64,000 nucleotides of DNA from Bacteroidota bacterium (lineage in GTDB: Bacteria; Bacteroidota; Bacteroidia; Flavobacteriales; Flavobacteriaceae). The position numbers and the translations under genes are program-made. The DNA lies in the NCBI GenBank assembly GCA_024279425.1, contig JAJRRO010000037.1, forward strand, positions 111,578 to 175,577. The letters are read 5' to 3'. Shown here piece after piece: positions 8,906 through 17,839 of this stretch; position 1 is the stretch's first letter; the number at the start of each line of letters is the position of its first letter. A model generated the notes under the pieces. The model was not told where the DNA came from. It saw only the letters and a list, made by a program, of their open reading frames with translations, and did not search any database.

Positions 8906-9508
8906 TCACGAATGATTCCAATTGCCCGAATCATCACTTTCTTTTGGGGAAAGCCCAATAATATCGCCCATGGTATTAGCTCCTAAGCCGAGAACACTTC
9001 TATTAACATAATTGAAATAACTTGTTACTTGGTTTATTTCCAATATCTCACCATCGGTAAACCCTAATTGCTGTAAGTTTTTAAAATCATCTTTATTGAC
9101 GTTTTCAATGGTAATGGTCAGTTTTTTTGCATAAGAAATTCCTGCTCTATATTTTACGTTGAAAAACGCATCAAAATCGTCGTTCTCTAGTGCCTCAAAA
9201 AACCGCTGTGCTTTTTCTTGGCCTAGAAGCTTTTTCAAGCCTGCCAAATGATGCTCAACACAATATGCACAGGAATTTAGATGACTTACATAGACACCTA
9301 TACCCTCCAAATACCATTTGGGCAAGGTATTTCCCGAATGGTGCAGTACGCTTTTGTACAGGGTCATATGGCCGACCAATGTATGTGGACGCAAGCTATG
9401 AATTAGCAATACATTATCGATAGTATTATTGGGGCCTTTAACCCTGTCGAAGATGCTTTTCAATTTAGAATCTGCCTTGTCATAGGCAATGGTCTTGATC
9501 CAGCTCAT
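8906..9508 (-). CDS. Peroxidase-related AhpD/carboxymuconolactone decarboxylase-like protein
   Basis: 200 residues. The AhpD-type active-site motif is clear: SHLNSCAYCVEHHLAGL, with CxxC around residues 76-79 followed by paired histidines. From family knowledge, such all-helical proteins use the CxxC pair as a thiol reductant or peroxidase centre. It ends 2 bp from the TonB receptor stop (convergent) and lies 69 bp after a DoxX-family gene on the same strand, with which it is probably cotranscribed. Redox function is likely; the substrate is unknown. Confidence 0.85.
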   Translation of the reverse strand: MSWIKTIAYDKADSKLKSIFDRVKGPNNTIDNVLLIHSLRPHTLVGHMTLYKSVLHHSGNTLPKWYLEGIGVYVSHLNSCAYCVEHHLAGLKKLLGQEKAQRFFEALENDDFDAFFNVKYRAGISYAKKLTITIENVNKDDFKNLQQLGFTDGEILEINQVTSYFNYVNRSVLGLGANTMGDIIGLSPKESDDSGNWNHS

Positions 9509-9577
9509 ACCCTATTTCTTAGAAATTAACACAAAGAAATATAGTGCTTTAAACTAAGCCATTTAAAAATTTAAATA

Positions 9578-10000
9578 CTATTTCTGCATTTTGAAGTAAT
9601 AATCCGCCGAGTGTTTACCAGAGCCATAAAACAGAAAGAAAATGCAAATCAATAAAGTGATTGATGCCAGAATAAGATTATTCATGTGCATCTCCCCTAA
9701 AAAATTAACCACAACGGCACCCAATAGAATAGGTAGTTGTGCGATTACTGTCCATCGCGTCAATAAACCGATTATGATTAAAAAACCTCCAACAAAATGT
9801 GCCGGTACGATATAATGTACGATTATCATCCCTCCTGGCAACCCTTGAAACGGTTTTATAACCTCGGCCATGAATTTCGGATCGGACATGAAATCGATGC
9901 CCTTTACGAATAAAAAAACCCCTAAGGCCATTCGCAACAAATCAAGAGGGTAATACGTATGCTTGTTTGCCCATTTGTTCAAAGATTTAACAGTTGCCAT
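9578..10000 (-). CDS. DoxX-family integral membrane protein
   Basis: 140 residues with four hydrophobic helices (about 22-38, 57-80, 87-104, 108-127) and the DoxX-like opening LDLLRMALGVFLFVKGIDF. DoxX-like proteins sit in the inner membrane and in some species associate with superoxide dismutase or thiol oxidation. Its downstream neighbour is an AhpD-like CxxC protein, which agrees with a redox-related membrane role, but this is inferred from context. Confidence 0.8.
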   Translation of the reverse strand: MATVKSLNKWANKHTYYPLDLLRMALGVFLFVKGIDFMSDPKFMAEVIKPFQGLPGGMIIVHYIVPAHFVGGFLIIIGLLTRWTVIAQLPILLGAVVVNFLGEMHMNNLILASITLLICIFFLFYGSGKHSADYYFKMQK

Positions 10001-10167
10001 GATGAAAATATTTTACATTATCCTATAAGTTACTCATTTTTAGGATAATAAAAAAATGAGTTCGAACACCGCAATTTAGCTATAATGAACGTTCTTAAAA
10101 TGAGGCGGAATGTTCTTTCCGACACATAGTTCTATTTTACTATGGTAACATTATGATCGCTCTAGGT

Positions 10168-11496
10168 CTATCGGCCTTCTTCATTATCCTGGACAATAAG
10201 ACAAAGCGCAGCGGCAATGAACATGGACACACCTCCGATAATCAAAGCGTAAATAGAATCATTGTCGAAAAATAACTTTAATAAAAAACCAAGAATTCCG
10301 GCAGCGACAATTTGTGGGATAACAATGAAAAAGTTGAATACGCCCATGTAATATCCCATTTTATTGGCGGGTAGACTACTGGAAAGCATGGCATAGGGCA
10401 TAGAAAGTATACTGGCCCATGCTATGCCCACTCCAATCATCGAAACCAAAAGCATATTCGGATCTGTAATAAAATAAATAGAAATAAATCCAATGCCACC
10501 AATAACCAAAGCCAATAGGTGTGTAATACGCCTACTCGTTTTTTTGGCAACAATCGGTAATAAAAATGCAACTATAGCAGCTATACCGTTATATATCGCA
10601 AAGCAGATGCCAACCCAATCTGCACCTTCGTTGTACAAGGTTGACGTTGCATCAGAAGTGCCGTACACATGACTTGTAACCGCAGGAGTACCATAAATCC
10701 ATAAAGCAAAGAGAGCAAACCATGAAAAAAACTGGACATATGATAATTGTACCATGGTTTTTGGCATTTTGAAAATGCCCGTAAAAGATTCTATCAACCC
10801 CGTAAACACACCTCTAGATGCATTTTCCTCTTTAAGCTTTTCGATATCATCTGGGGGATATTCCTCCGTTTTAAAGACCGTCCACATCACTGCGCAGAAA
10901 TAGGCAATACCTCCTAAATAGAAGGACCATTTAACCGTATCGGGTATCACACCATCTTCTGCAATGTTGCTAATTCCAAACACATTGGTAAAAATAAAGG
11001 GTAGAGCGGAGGCAATAACAGCACCGATCCCAATAAAAAAGGTTTGCATGGCAAAACCAAGGGTACGCTGTTCATTGGGTAACATGTCTCCTATCAATGC
11101 CCTAAAAGGTTCCATACTAATGTTAATGGAAGCGTCCATAATCCATAGCATGATTACGGACATCCACAGTGCGGTCGAATTAGGCATTACAAACAAAGCT
11201 ATGGTGGCCAATATGGCCCCAATGGCAAAGAAAGGCCTTCTACGACCCCATTTTTTATGCCAGGTACAATCGCTATAATAACCGATGATTGGTTGAACAA
11301 AAAGACCTGTAACCGGTGCGGCCAACCATAAAATAGACAAGTCGTCTATAGCGGCACCTAGAGTCGTGAAGATTCTACTAACATTTGCATTTTGCAGGGC
11401 AAAACCAAATTGTATGCCCAAAAATCCGAAACTCATATTCCAGATTTGCCAAAATGATAACTGTGGTTTTCTTGAACTAATGGAAACTTGGGACAT
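10168..11496 (-). CDS. MFS transporter of the SLC45/sugar (GPH-like) type
   Basis: 442 residues with about twelve membrane helices. The cytoplasmic loop motif DCTWHKKWGRRRPFFAIGA after helix 2, repeated only weakly in the second half, is typical of MFS sugar/proton symporters related to SLC45 and bacterial maltose/sucrose permeases. A long charged central loop (KTEEYPPDDIEKLKEEN) separates the two six-helix halves. No glycosidase or sugar regulator is adjacent, so the sugar cannot be named. It appears monocistronic. Confidence 0.85.
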   Translation of the reverse strand: MSQVSISSRKPQLSFWQIWNMSFGFLGIQFGFALQNANVSRIFTTLGAAIDDLSILWLAAPVTGLFVQPIIGYYSDCTWHKKWGRRRPFFAIGAILATIALFVMPNSTALWMSVIMLWIMDASINISMEPFRALIGDMLPNEQRTLGFAMQTFFIGIGAVIASALPFIFTNVFGISNIAEDGVIPDTVKWSFYLGGIAYFCAVMWTVFKTEEYPPDDIEKLKEENASRGVFTGLIESFTGIFKMPKTMVQLSYVQFFSWFALFALWIYGTPAVTSHVYGTSDATSTLYNEGADWVGICFAIYNGIAAIVAFLLPIVAKKTSRRITHLLALVIGGIGFISIYFITDPNMLLVSMIGVGIAWASILSMPYAMLSSSLPANKMGYYMGVFNFFIVIPQIVAAGILGFLLKLFFDNDSIYALIIGGVSMFIAAALCLIVQDNEEGR

Positions 11497-11593
11497 GTGG
11501 TTGTTTTTTTAAGGTTGGTATTGTTAACCTTATAAAAATAGTCTTTTTTTTGAATGGGATTTAGAGAATCGCCCCTTGATTTATAGGTTGATA

Positions 11594-12163
11594 TTAAATG
11601 GAGTTTCTGACTTTTTTTAGAGCTCTTATGCCCAGTAAGGTAAGACTGATCAACAAAACCACGAAACACAATGTAGTTGCAGAACTTTTAATAAGACTGA
11701 AGCTATTGGTCAATGAGACAATAGTACTTGATATGTCGGGATAGTTGTTAAGTAGAGAGATTATTCCAAAATTTTCCAAATAGTCAGCAATCCCTGCGAT
11801 AAGGGGTAAAAAACATAGATATAAAAATGGGGTTTTAAGATTGTTGAGCTTATTTAAGAAATAGACTAGGACCAAGCAATAACTAACCCCGAAGAGGAAT
11901 GGATAAATCATATCAACGGGAATTTGATTATATAAATAGGCCTCCCTTCCTTCTGGACCCAAGGTATCAAAAAGTGATTTCGCATACTCAGTTGTATACC
12001 CCATGGGCATCATATCTAATAATTTTAGGCCAGAGGAGTGGATCATTACTTGGGGTATGGTAATAAATAGCATTAGCATATACACCACATTGGTAAGAAA
12101 AAAGAATAACCCTACCCTTTTTGCCCGAATGTTTTTTTGAACAATACAACTTAGTTTTTTCAT
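11594..12163 (-). CDS. Hypothetical four-helix membrane protein
   Basis: 189 residues with hydrophobic segments near 18-40, 85-105, 112-130 and 155-178, separated by short loops; the second external loop contains a GPEGREAYLYNQIPVD stretch. I recognise no domain with confidence. It lies 75 bp after a Crp-family regulator on the same strand and is probably its operon partner; small polytopic proteins of this kind next to Crp-like regulators are common in Flavobacteriaceae. Function unknown. Confidence 0.75.
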   Translation of the reverse strand: MKKLSCIVQKNIRAKRVGLFFFLTNVVYMLMLFITIPQVMIHSSGLKLLDMMPMGYTTEYAKSLFDTLGPEGREAYLYNQIPVDMIYPFLFGVSYCLVLVYFLNKLNNLKTPFLYLCFLPLIAGIADYLENFGIISLLNNYPDISSTIVSLTNSFSLIKSSATTLCFVVLLISLTLLGIRALKKVRNSI

Positions 12164-12238
12164 TCTTTGAATTTATTTTACAAAGGAATGCCCGATACTT
12201 CTGATTTGCGTTAACAAATGATAAAAAGAGCATTATCC

Positions 12239-12802
12239 CTATTTTCGAAGCCTGCTTAATGAGACATTGGTAATACCCAGATAAGAAGCAATCATAGGAT
12301 GAGGGATTAAATTTTCCAACATAGAAAAATCCCTTCGGAATTGTTGTAGTCGTTCTTTTGCCGTCCATGAAGCCATCCGAATTTCCTTGTTCACTTTATG
12401 AAGAAGCTCAAGTCTCAATACGGTATTTCCAAAATCACGTATCTCAATATTTGTAATCATTAGTGCTTCAAAAGCTTCGGCATCAATGCGAATAACTTCG
12501 CAATCGGTAACTGCTTGACAATAAAGTATGGATTTTCCGTTCGCCGTTCTGGTTACATAGGGAGGTAATACCATATGTTCCTCGAAAAAGGAAAGAGTTA
12601 TTTCCTCTCCCTCCGTATTTAGTAGAAACGTCCTAGCAATACCTTTTGAAAGAATATATTCCCATTGATTGGACTCGTGGGGTTTGGTCAAAAAACTTTC
12701 ATTTTCATAGGTCTCTACCGAACATAGGGAAGCAAGTTGTTCTCGAGCTCCCAAAGAAATGCGCGGAGTATATTTATCGATGGTTTTGTCGAGTTTTAGC
12801 AC
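12239..12802 (-). CDS. Crp/Fnr-family cyclic-nucleotide-type transcription regulator
   Basis: 187 residues. The N-terminal 120 residues form a cupin-like cNMP-binding domain (LSKGIARTFLLNTEGEEITLSFFEE). The C-terminus is a compact winged helix ending in the recognition helix MIASYLGITNVSLSRLRK. The frame has no upstream ATG and is closed by a TAA, so translation probably starts at the GTG at 12802. Ligand-binding arginine and glutamate residues of true cAMP receptors are not obvious, so the ligand is uncertain. It probably controls itself and the downstream membrane protein gene. Confidence 0.85.
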   Translation of the reverse strand: MLKLDKTIDKYTPRISLGAREQLASLCSVETYENESFLTKPHESNQWEYILSKGIARTFLLNTEGEEITLSFFEEHMVLPPYVTRTANGKSILYCQAVTDCEVIRIDAEAFEALMITNIEIRDFGNTVLRLELLHKVNKEIRMASWTAKERLQQFRRDFSMLENLIPHPMIASYLGITNVSLSRLRK

Positions 12803-12823
12803 TTCAATAAGTTAAGATCGCTT

Positions 12824-12990
12824 TCATTCCAACTCCCTATCAATAAGACCTTCGATGGTTTCAATTTCATGCAATGCTTCGTGGGAGACCTCATCTTTCT
12901 TCATCATTAATTTGAATAAGGGAATTGACCAGGTTCATAAATTCATACAAATAGGAATGTCCTGCATACGTGTTAAATCAAATATTAAAG
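12824..12990 (-). pseudogene. Possible coding remnant in the Crp upstream region
   Basis: Two overlapping short frames have protein-like composition. One reads TYAGHSYLYEFMNLVNSL and ends at a TGA at 12891-12893. The other, 12824-12907, reads KKDEVSHEALHEIETIEGL and so on to a TGA directly before the Crp gene. Joined by a frameshift they would look like the helical C-terminus of one small protein. I could not identify the family. It may instead be a genuine 27-residue gene or chance. Confidence 0.25.
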
Positions 12991-13042
12991 ACTGATCAAT
13001 AGACTTGTCCCATGGTATTTAAAATACTAATGGATACATTGG

Positions 13043-13996
13043 TCAACCCAGGTTTTTCCAAACCTTTTCTATCAAGGCTTTGGTCGTTTTGATGCCTTCC
13101 GGTTCACTAAGCTTTTCACCTTCATATTCAATGCCAATATAGCCATCGAATCCCGATGCTTTAACCATTTTGAGAAGGCGCGTATAATCTATGATGGTTT
13201 CAATGCCATCGGTATCGAAAGCATATGATTTGGCACTAACCCCCTTGGCATAGGGCAAAAACTCTTCTACACCCTTATAGCGGTCATAGACGTTGGTGCA
13301 TTGGTTGTTTTGGGTGCTGCCCCATTCCTTGTTTAGACACCAATTCCCAAAGTCAGGTAATGTCCCTAAAAATGGATTCTTTACTTTTTTAATAACATCT
13401 ACGATAAATGCTCCGTCAGAGGTATGTAAGCCATGATTTTCTATAAGAACATTTATCCCTTCTTTTTCGCCATAGGCAGCCAAATTTCCCAGACCATCGG
13501 TTAAAGCTGATTTTAGTGTTTCTAAATCTGCCTGACCAAAAGCGTTTACACGAATTGAATGACATCCTAAAAGTTTAGCAGCATTGATCCATTTATAATG
13601 ATTTTCAACAGCTTTTTTACGTTCGATGCTGTTTGGATTACCCAATTCACCTTCGTTGTCAACCATGATCAAAAGGCTTTTGACACCCTCATTATTGGCT
13701 TTGGTTTTCATTTTGTTCCAGAATTTTTCATCTGTCGCTTGGTCCACATAAAACTGGTTGACATATTCCACGGCGTGGATCCCGTAGCTGTTTTTAGCAA
13801 TATTGGCAAAATTCCCTGCTTTGATCTCTCCCTTCTCTAGGGCACGATGCAACGACCATTGGGCCAAGGATATTTTTGGTTCTGAATTCATATGTATTGG
13901 GGTAAGTAAACTAGCGTTGTACATGGCATAGGAGGGAAGTGAGACCGCTGTAATCCCCAATGCCGATTTTTTGATAAACGACCTTCTGCTTGTCAT
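13043..13996 (-). CDS. Tat-exported sugar phosphate isomerase/epimerase-like TIM barrel
   Basis: 317 residues from ATG at 13996; a TTG at 14014 would add six residues. The N-terminus MTSRRSFIKKSALGITAVSL is a twin-arginine signal. The mature part is a xylose-isomerase-like TIM barrel with metal-ligand candidates in NVLIENHG, TLPDFGNW and GIEYEGE. Such periplasmic proteins in Bacteroidota are linked to keto-sugar or inositol metabolism. It is divergent from an epimerase-like gene with 135 bp between the starts, suggesting a shared control region. The substrate is not defined. Confidence 0.88.
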   Translation of the reverse strand: MTSRRSFIKKSALGITAVSLPSYAMYNASLLTPIHMNSEPKISLAQWSLHRALEKGEIKAGNFANIAKNSYGIHAVEYVNQFYVDQATDEKFWNKMKTKANNEGVKSLLIMVDNEGELGNPNSIERKKAVENHYKWINAAKLLGCHSIRVNAFGQADLETLKSALTDGLGNLAAYGEKEGINVLIENHGLHTSDGAFIVDVIKKVKNPFLGTLPDFGNWCLNKEWGSTQNNQCTNVYDRYKGVEEFLPYAKGVSAKSYAFDTDGIETIIDYTRLLKMVKASGFDGYIGIEYEGEKLSEPEGIKTTKALIEKVWKNLG

Positions 13997-14131
13997 AGGA
14001 GTAGTTTTGTCCAAGCAAAGTACTTTAATTTAATGGATAAAGCAACTGGGTTAATTACATATCAAGGCCTCTTTTTTGGTGTAATATGTTTAATTTCACA
14101 AACAAATTAATAGCCATTTAAAAAAGTTGTA

Positions 14132-15121
14132 ATGAAAGTATTATTCATTGGAGGAACTGGAAATATAAGCACGGCATCCAGTCAATTAGCGGTTGGCCAA
14201 GGTGCGGAATTATACCTCCTCAACAGAGGAAGTTCAAAAATAGATATTTCTGGAGCGAAAACAATAATTAGTGATATTAATAGGCCCAATGAACTATTGG
14301 AACTTGATAAACATCAGTGGGATGTAGTAGTCAACTGGATTGCCTTTACACCCGAGGATATTGAGCGGGATATTGCGCTATTCAAGGGAAAGACCAAACA
14401 GTACATTTTTATTAGTTCGGCCTCCTGCTACCAAACCCCACTAAGTTATCCTGTAATAACAGAATCTACTCCCTTATGCAATAATCTTTGGGATTACTCG
14501 AACGATAAAATTAGATGTGAAGACCGATTGATGAAGGCGTATCGGGAAGAAGGTTTCCCCATTACCATTGTTCGCCCTTCATTGACCTATGATACCGTAA
14601 TTCCCATAGCTATTGGAGGTTTTAAAGAATACACCACAGCGAATAGAATTCTGAAAGGAGAAGAAATAATTGTGCATGGAGACGGAACTTCCCTTTGGAC
14701 GGTTACACATTCTGATGATTTTGCAAAAGGTTTTGTTGGCCTGTTAGGGTTAACGCAGGCCATAGGGCATGCCTTTCATATTACCTCAGATGAAATTCTA
14801 AGTTGGAACATGATATATAGAATACTGGCTGACAGTCTAGGCCGAGAAGCAAATATAGTGCACATAGCCTCTGATTTTATCTGTAAAGTTGAACCATCGT
14901 TTACCGGAACTCTATTGGCAGACAAGGGAGAAAGTGTCATTTTTGATAATACCAAGATCAAAACCTTTGTGCCTGGATTCAAGGCAACTATACCCTTTGC
15001 TATTGGAATCAAAAGAACATTAAAATGGTTGGATGAGAACCCCGATAGAAAGTTCATAAATCCAGATAAAAACACCAAAATAGAGAACGTGTTAAAAGCC
15101 TATAAATCGATTAAGTCCTAG
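14132..15121 (+). CDS. NAD-dependent epimerase/dehydratase-like SDR protein
   Basis: 329 residues with an N-terminal Rossmann motif, FIGGTGNISTASSQLA, where G-x-x-G-x-x places the dinucleotide site at residues 7-13. The catalytic region is atypical: SSASCYQTPLSYPV replaces the usual Ser-Tyr-x3-Lys order, as in the atypical extended SDRs that bind RNA or act as nucleotide-sugar epimerases. The C-terminal half matches that group. It is divergent from the Tat-exported TIM-barrel gene. Reaction unknown. Confidence 0.8.
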   Translation: MKVLFIGGTGNISTASSQLAVGQGAELYLLNRGSSKIDISGAKTIISDINRPNELLELDKHQWDVVVNWIAFTPEDIERDIALFKGKTKQYIFISSASCYQTPLSYPVITESTPLCNNLWDYSNDKIRCEDRLMKAYREEGFPITIVRPSLTYDTVIPIAIGGFKEYTTANRILKGEEIIVHGDGTSLWTVTHSDDFAKGFVGLLGLTQAIGHAFHITSDEILSWNMIYRILADSLGREANIVHIASDFICKVEPSFTGTLLADKGESVIFDNTKIKTFVPGFKATIPFAIGIKRTLKWLDENPDRKFINPDKNTKIENVLKAYKSIKS

Positions 15122-15730
15122 GTCGATTGAGTTTTCATCAGCTTTGTTATTTCTTTGGAACCTGAACCCTCGGTTTTTTCCAGTTCTTCAATAATCTTTT
15201 GATGGTCATGAGCTCTCCCTTGAGAAAGTTTATAAGCCGCCTGAATCTCGTTTATGGAGATTTGGAAACCAATAATGTCCTTTAATTGGCGCATTGTGTT
15301 TTTAGATAAATCATCAATTGAAATAGGATTTTTCGAATACACCTCATATTTGTCCACCAACTTATGTAAGGAAGCTAAAACAGCATCTTTGTCCATAATT
15401 TTTTAGAGATCCATAAATATGTACCGCCACATAATTCCATGTGGGCACATCCTCTTTTTTATACCAAGAGGAAGATACGTAGCTTTGGGGGCCATTAAAA
15501 ATGCACAAGACTTCTTGTTCATTTTTAAAACTGAACCCTTGCGGATTTGCCTTCGCAATATGACCCACTAAAATAGCATTCCCATTTTAATCTTTGTCCA
15601 GTTCCAAAGGAATATGTGTGGCCCAAGGTTTTCCTTCAACTTGGTTTACTAGGATTCCAAAGCTGTTGTTTTTCAAAAAATCCTTAACCTCATCAAGATT
15701 CTCATTCCTATATTGGTGTGGTATATGCAT
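15118..15730 (-). pseudogene. paiB: Broken paiB-like FMN-binding negative transcriptional regulator
   Basis: On the minus strand a PaiB homologue can be read in three pieces. Residues 1-47 (MHIPHQYRNENLDEVKDFL to PLELDKD) end at an in-frame TAA (15589-15587). The same frame then continues with NGNAILVGHIAKANPQGF and PSWYK-like SSWYKKEDVPTWNYVAVHI. A one-base slip in a run of six A (15399-15404) moves the frame to ASLHKLVDKYE and IIGFQISINEIQAAYKLSQG, the PaiB C-terminus, which ends at 15118. Removing one A and changing one stop would restore a protein of about 203 residues. It begins 3 bp after the methyltransferase stop, so the two were one operon. Confidence 0.85.
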
Positions 15731-15733
15731 ATT

Positions 15734-16486
15734 CTATTTTTCTATTCTTCCTATTCTGGTAAAAATCGGAAATCGTATTTCTTTTGTTGTGTCCTTCTTC
15801 CAGTATTTCTTTAAGTCTTCAATAACTCCATTCACTGGATTTTCCTGATTTTGAATGATATAATTTTGGACACTCGACCATGAATTTAGGTAACCTTCTA
15901 AATCTTCAAGGGTCCATTTGGTCTTTATTTCGTAATTCTTTTTAAGACTGATCTCTTTGAAATCCAAAGCAATTGTGGCATATGCTGCATCTACATGTTT
16001 GCGCTCCTGGTTCCAATAGGGGCCAATAGTATCTTTGTAAAACCTATCGATGAGTAAATCAATGGATGTTTCAATCCGTAACAGGCCATAGCCCCATATG
16101 GCTACTATGGCGCCATTTTTAGCGACACGGTTAATTTCTTTGTTGAAAGCCTTGAAATCGAACCAATGAAGTGCTTGGGCAACAGTGATCAAATCAAACT
16201 GACTTTTATTAAAAGCCGTTTTCTCAGACCTACCAACACTATATTCAATGTTCTCCCTTTTTAAGGCATTTGCAATTTGTTTTTCACTAATATCAGTTGC
16301 ATAGACTCTTTTGAAATGATTGGAAAGCTCAATGGCTACTTGGCCATTCCCTGTTCCACAATCCCAGCAATAATCCCTTCCGCTTGTTATACGTAAAATA
16401 TCATTTATAAGTTTAATGGGATAGTTGGGCCGATATTTTTTATAAAAGCTGGATTGTTTTGAAAAGTTATCTTGAATTTCTTTCAC
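15734..16486 (-). CDS. Class I SAM-dependent methyltransferase
   Basis: 250 residues, starting at GTG because the first in-frame ATG lies too far inside. The SAM-binding motif CGTGNGQVAIELSNHF (about 43-58) is followed by the acidic loop YATDISEKQI and motif post-I VAQALHWFDF; the AQALHWFD signature is typical of small-molecule methyltransferases annotated as trans-aconitate/ubiE-like. It is cotranscribed with the broken paiB gene downstream. The methyl acceptor is unknown. Confidence 0.85.
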   Translation of the reverse strand: MKEIQDNFSKQSSFYKKYRPNYPIKLINDILRITSGRDYCWDCGTGNGQVAIELSNHFKRVYATDISEKQIANALKRENIEYSVGRSEKTAFNKSQFDLITVAQALHWFDFKAFNKEINRVAKNGAIVAIWGYGLLRIETSIDLLIDRFYKDTIGPYWNQERKHVDAAYATIALDFKEISLKKNYEIKTKWTLEDLEGYLNSWSSVQNYIIQNQENPVNGVIEDLKKYWKKDTTKEIRFPIFTRIGRIEK

Positions 16487-16502
16487 AAACTGGTTATGGG
16501 GT

Positions 16503-17333
16503 TTAATCCAAAGTGATTAGAACGGGTAAATGATCTGAGATATGTTTATTGTTCTCCATTCGGTCGTCAATATGAACATACGATTGTACTGTGAATCCTT
16601 TAGTTAAAATATAATCGATTCTACGATCTAAAAGCATATCCTGGTTAAAGCCGTTGAATGTTCCTGTAGGACCATAAAAAAGACTTTTTGCACTATACTT
16701 GCCATCTTCCAATTTACTTTTCAGAAATTGGATGGGTTCTTGGTCAGGCCTTAAATTAAGATCACCCATCAATATGACAGGTACATTATCAGAATTTATT
16801 TTTGTGATCATTTTATAAATCAGTTTGGCCGATTCTACTCGGGCCTTTGTACCCCTATGATCAAAATGGGTATTGAAAACATAGAATTTTCGATGGGTCT
16901 TACTATCTTGGAAGAGTCCATAAGTACAAATTCGTTCCATGGAGGCATCCCAACCTACAGAAATTTTTGCTGGAGTTTCAGAAAGCCAAAAGGTATTGCT
17001 TTTCAATACTTTAAACCTACTATGATCATAATGTATGGCAGAATATTCCCCCTTTTGCTTGCCATCATCCCTGCCTACGCCAATATATGAGTAATTGGTA
17101 AGGCTATTGTCTAAATACGTAGTTTGATGATGCATGGCTTCTTGGGTCCCAAAAATTTGTGGATTGTAGTGTGCTATCAAATCCACCATACTGGTTTTAC
17201 GATCGTTCCAATTATTTACAGTGTCATTAGTGTTATCATATTTGATATTATAGGTCATTAACCTCATTTCTTGGCCAATTAGATGAACAGATAAGAATAG
17301 TAGGGACGAGATTATTGCTATGTTTTTTTTCAC
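16503..17333 (-). CDS. Exported endonuclease/exonuclease/phosphatase-family hydrolase
   Basis: 276 residues with a signal peptide (about 1-21, ending in LIGQ) from a GTG start. The fold is identified by LMTYNIKYDN, GTQEAMHHQ, NTHFDHRG, LMGDLNLRP and the C-terminal SDHLPVLITLD, which carry the metal-binding Asn, Glu, Asp-x-Asn and Asp-His pair of the Mg-dependent EEP fold. Secreted members of this kind in Bacteroidota act on phosphodiesters or phospholipids. It is divergent from the VOC protein gene. The exact substrate is not known. Confidence 0.88.
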   Translation of the reverse strand: MKKNIAIISSLLFLSVHLIGQEMRLMTYNIKYDNTNDTVNNWNDRKTSMVDLIAHYNPQIFGTQEAMHHQTTYLDNSLTNYSYIGVGRDDGKQKGEYSAIHYDHSRFKVLKSNTFWLSETPAKISVGWDASMERICTYGLFQDSKTHRKFYVFNTHFDHRGTKARVESAKLIYKMITKINSDNVPVILMGDLNLRPDQEPIQFLKSKLEDGKYSAKSLFYGPTGTFNGFNQDMLLDRRIDYILTKGFTVQSYVHIDDRMENNKHISDHLPVLITLD

Positions 17334-17396
17334 AGGAGAGTTTTATTTTTTCGTAAATTAAAACACAAGATAATTATATATATTCAGACAAAAAAA

Positions 17397-17771
17397 ATGA
17401 AAGCTTATCTGCATCAAATTCATCCGGTCCTCCCTGTTAAGAATGTGGTGGAAGCGCTTGATTTTTATGTAAACAGATTGAGGTTTAAAATAGCTTTTGC
17501 AGATGACAGCAAAAAACCTACCTATGCCGGAATTATTAGGGATGGGATTGAAATACATTTGCAATGGCATGATGCCAAGGAGTGGGAATTGGCTATTGAT
17601 AGGCCCATGCTTCGCATTGTGGCAGAAAATATTGAGGCACTTTATGAGGAGTTTTCAGATAAGGATGTGTTTCATGACCATACCTTGCTAAGGGAAACGG
17701 CATGGGGAACGAAAGAATTTGCTTTTTACGACCCTTTTAAAAACGGATTGACCTTCTATCGTAATGTTTAA
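17397..17771 (+). CDS. VOC-superfamily (glyoxalase/bleomycin-resistance-like) protein
   Basis: 124 residues. Two beta-alpha-beta-beta-beta halves are visible, starting with HPVLPVKNVVEALDFYVNRL and ending with WGTKEFAFYDPFKNGLTFYRN, the pattern of bleomycin-resistance-type VOC proteins. A metal histidine is present in IEIHLQWHD. Monocistronic and convergent with the SnoaL/barrel operon. The activity (binding protein, dioxygenase or lyase) cannot be told. Confidence 0.82.
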   Translation: MKAYLHQIHPVLPVKNVVEALDFYVNRLRFKIAFADDSKKPTYAGIIRDGIEIHLQWHDAKEWELAIDRPMLRIVAENIEALYEEFSDKDVFHDHTLLRETAWGTKEFAFYDPFKNGLTFYRNV

Positions 17772-17775
17772 AAAT

Positions 17776-17805
17776 GAAGTCCGGTAAATTAATTTACCGG
17801 ACTTC
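17776..17805 (-). terminator. Perfect 30-bp palindrome, terminator of the leftward operon
   Basis: GAAGTCCGGTAAATT (17776-17790) is perfectly complementary to AATTTACCGGACTTC (17791-17805). On the minus strand the stem is followed by ATTTTTAAAC, so it should end the four-gene operon whose last stop is at 17840. It also abuts the stop of the VOC gene. Confidence 0.75.
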
Positions 17806-17839
17806 AAAAACATTTGCATCTTAGCTAATGCAAATTTAA

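Noticed and set aside
17776..17805. 30-bp palindrome as a regulator operator
   Set aside because: It lies between two gene ends and is followed by T residues on the minus strand, so a terminator is the simpler reading.
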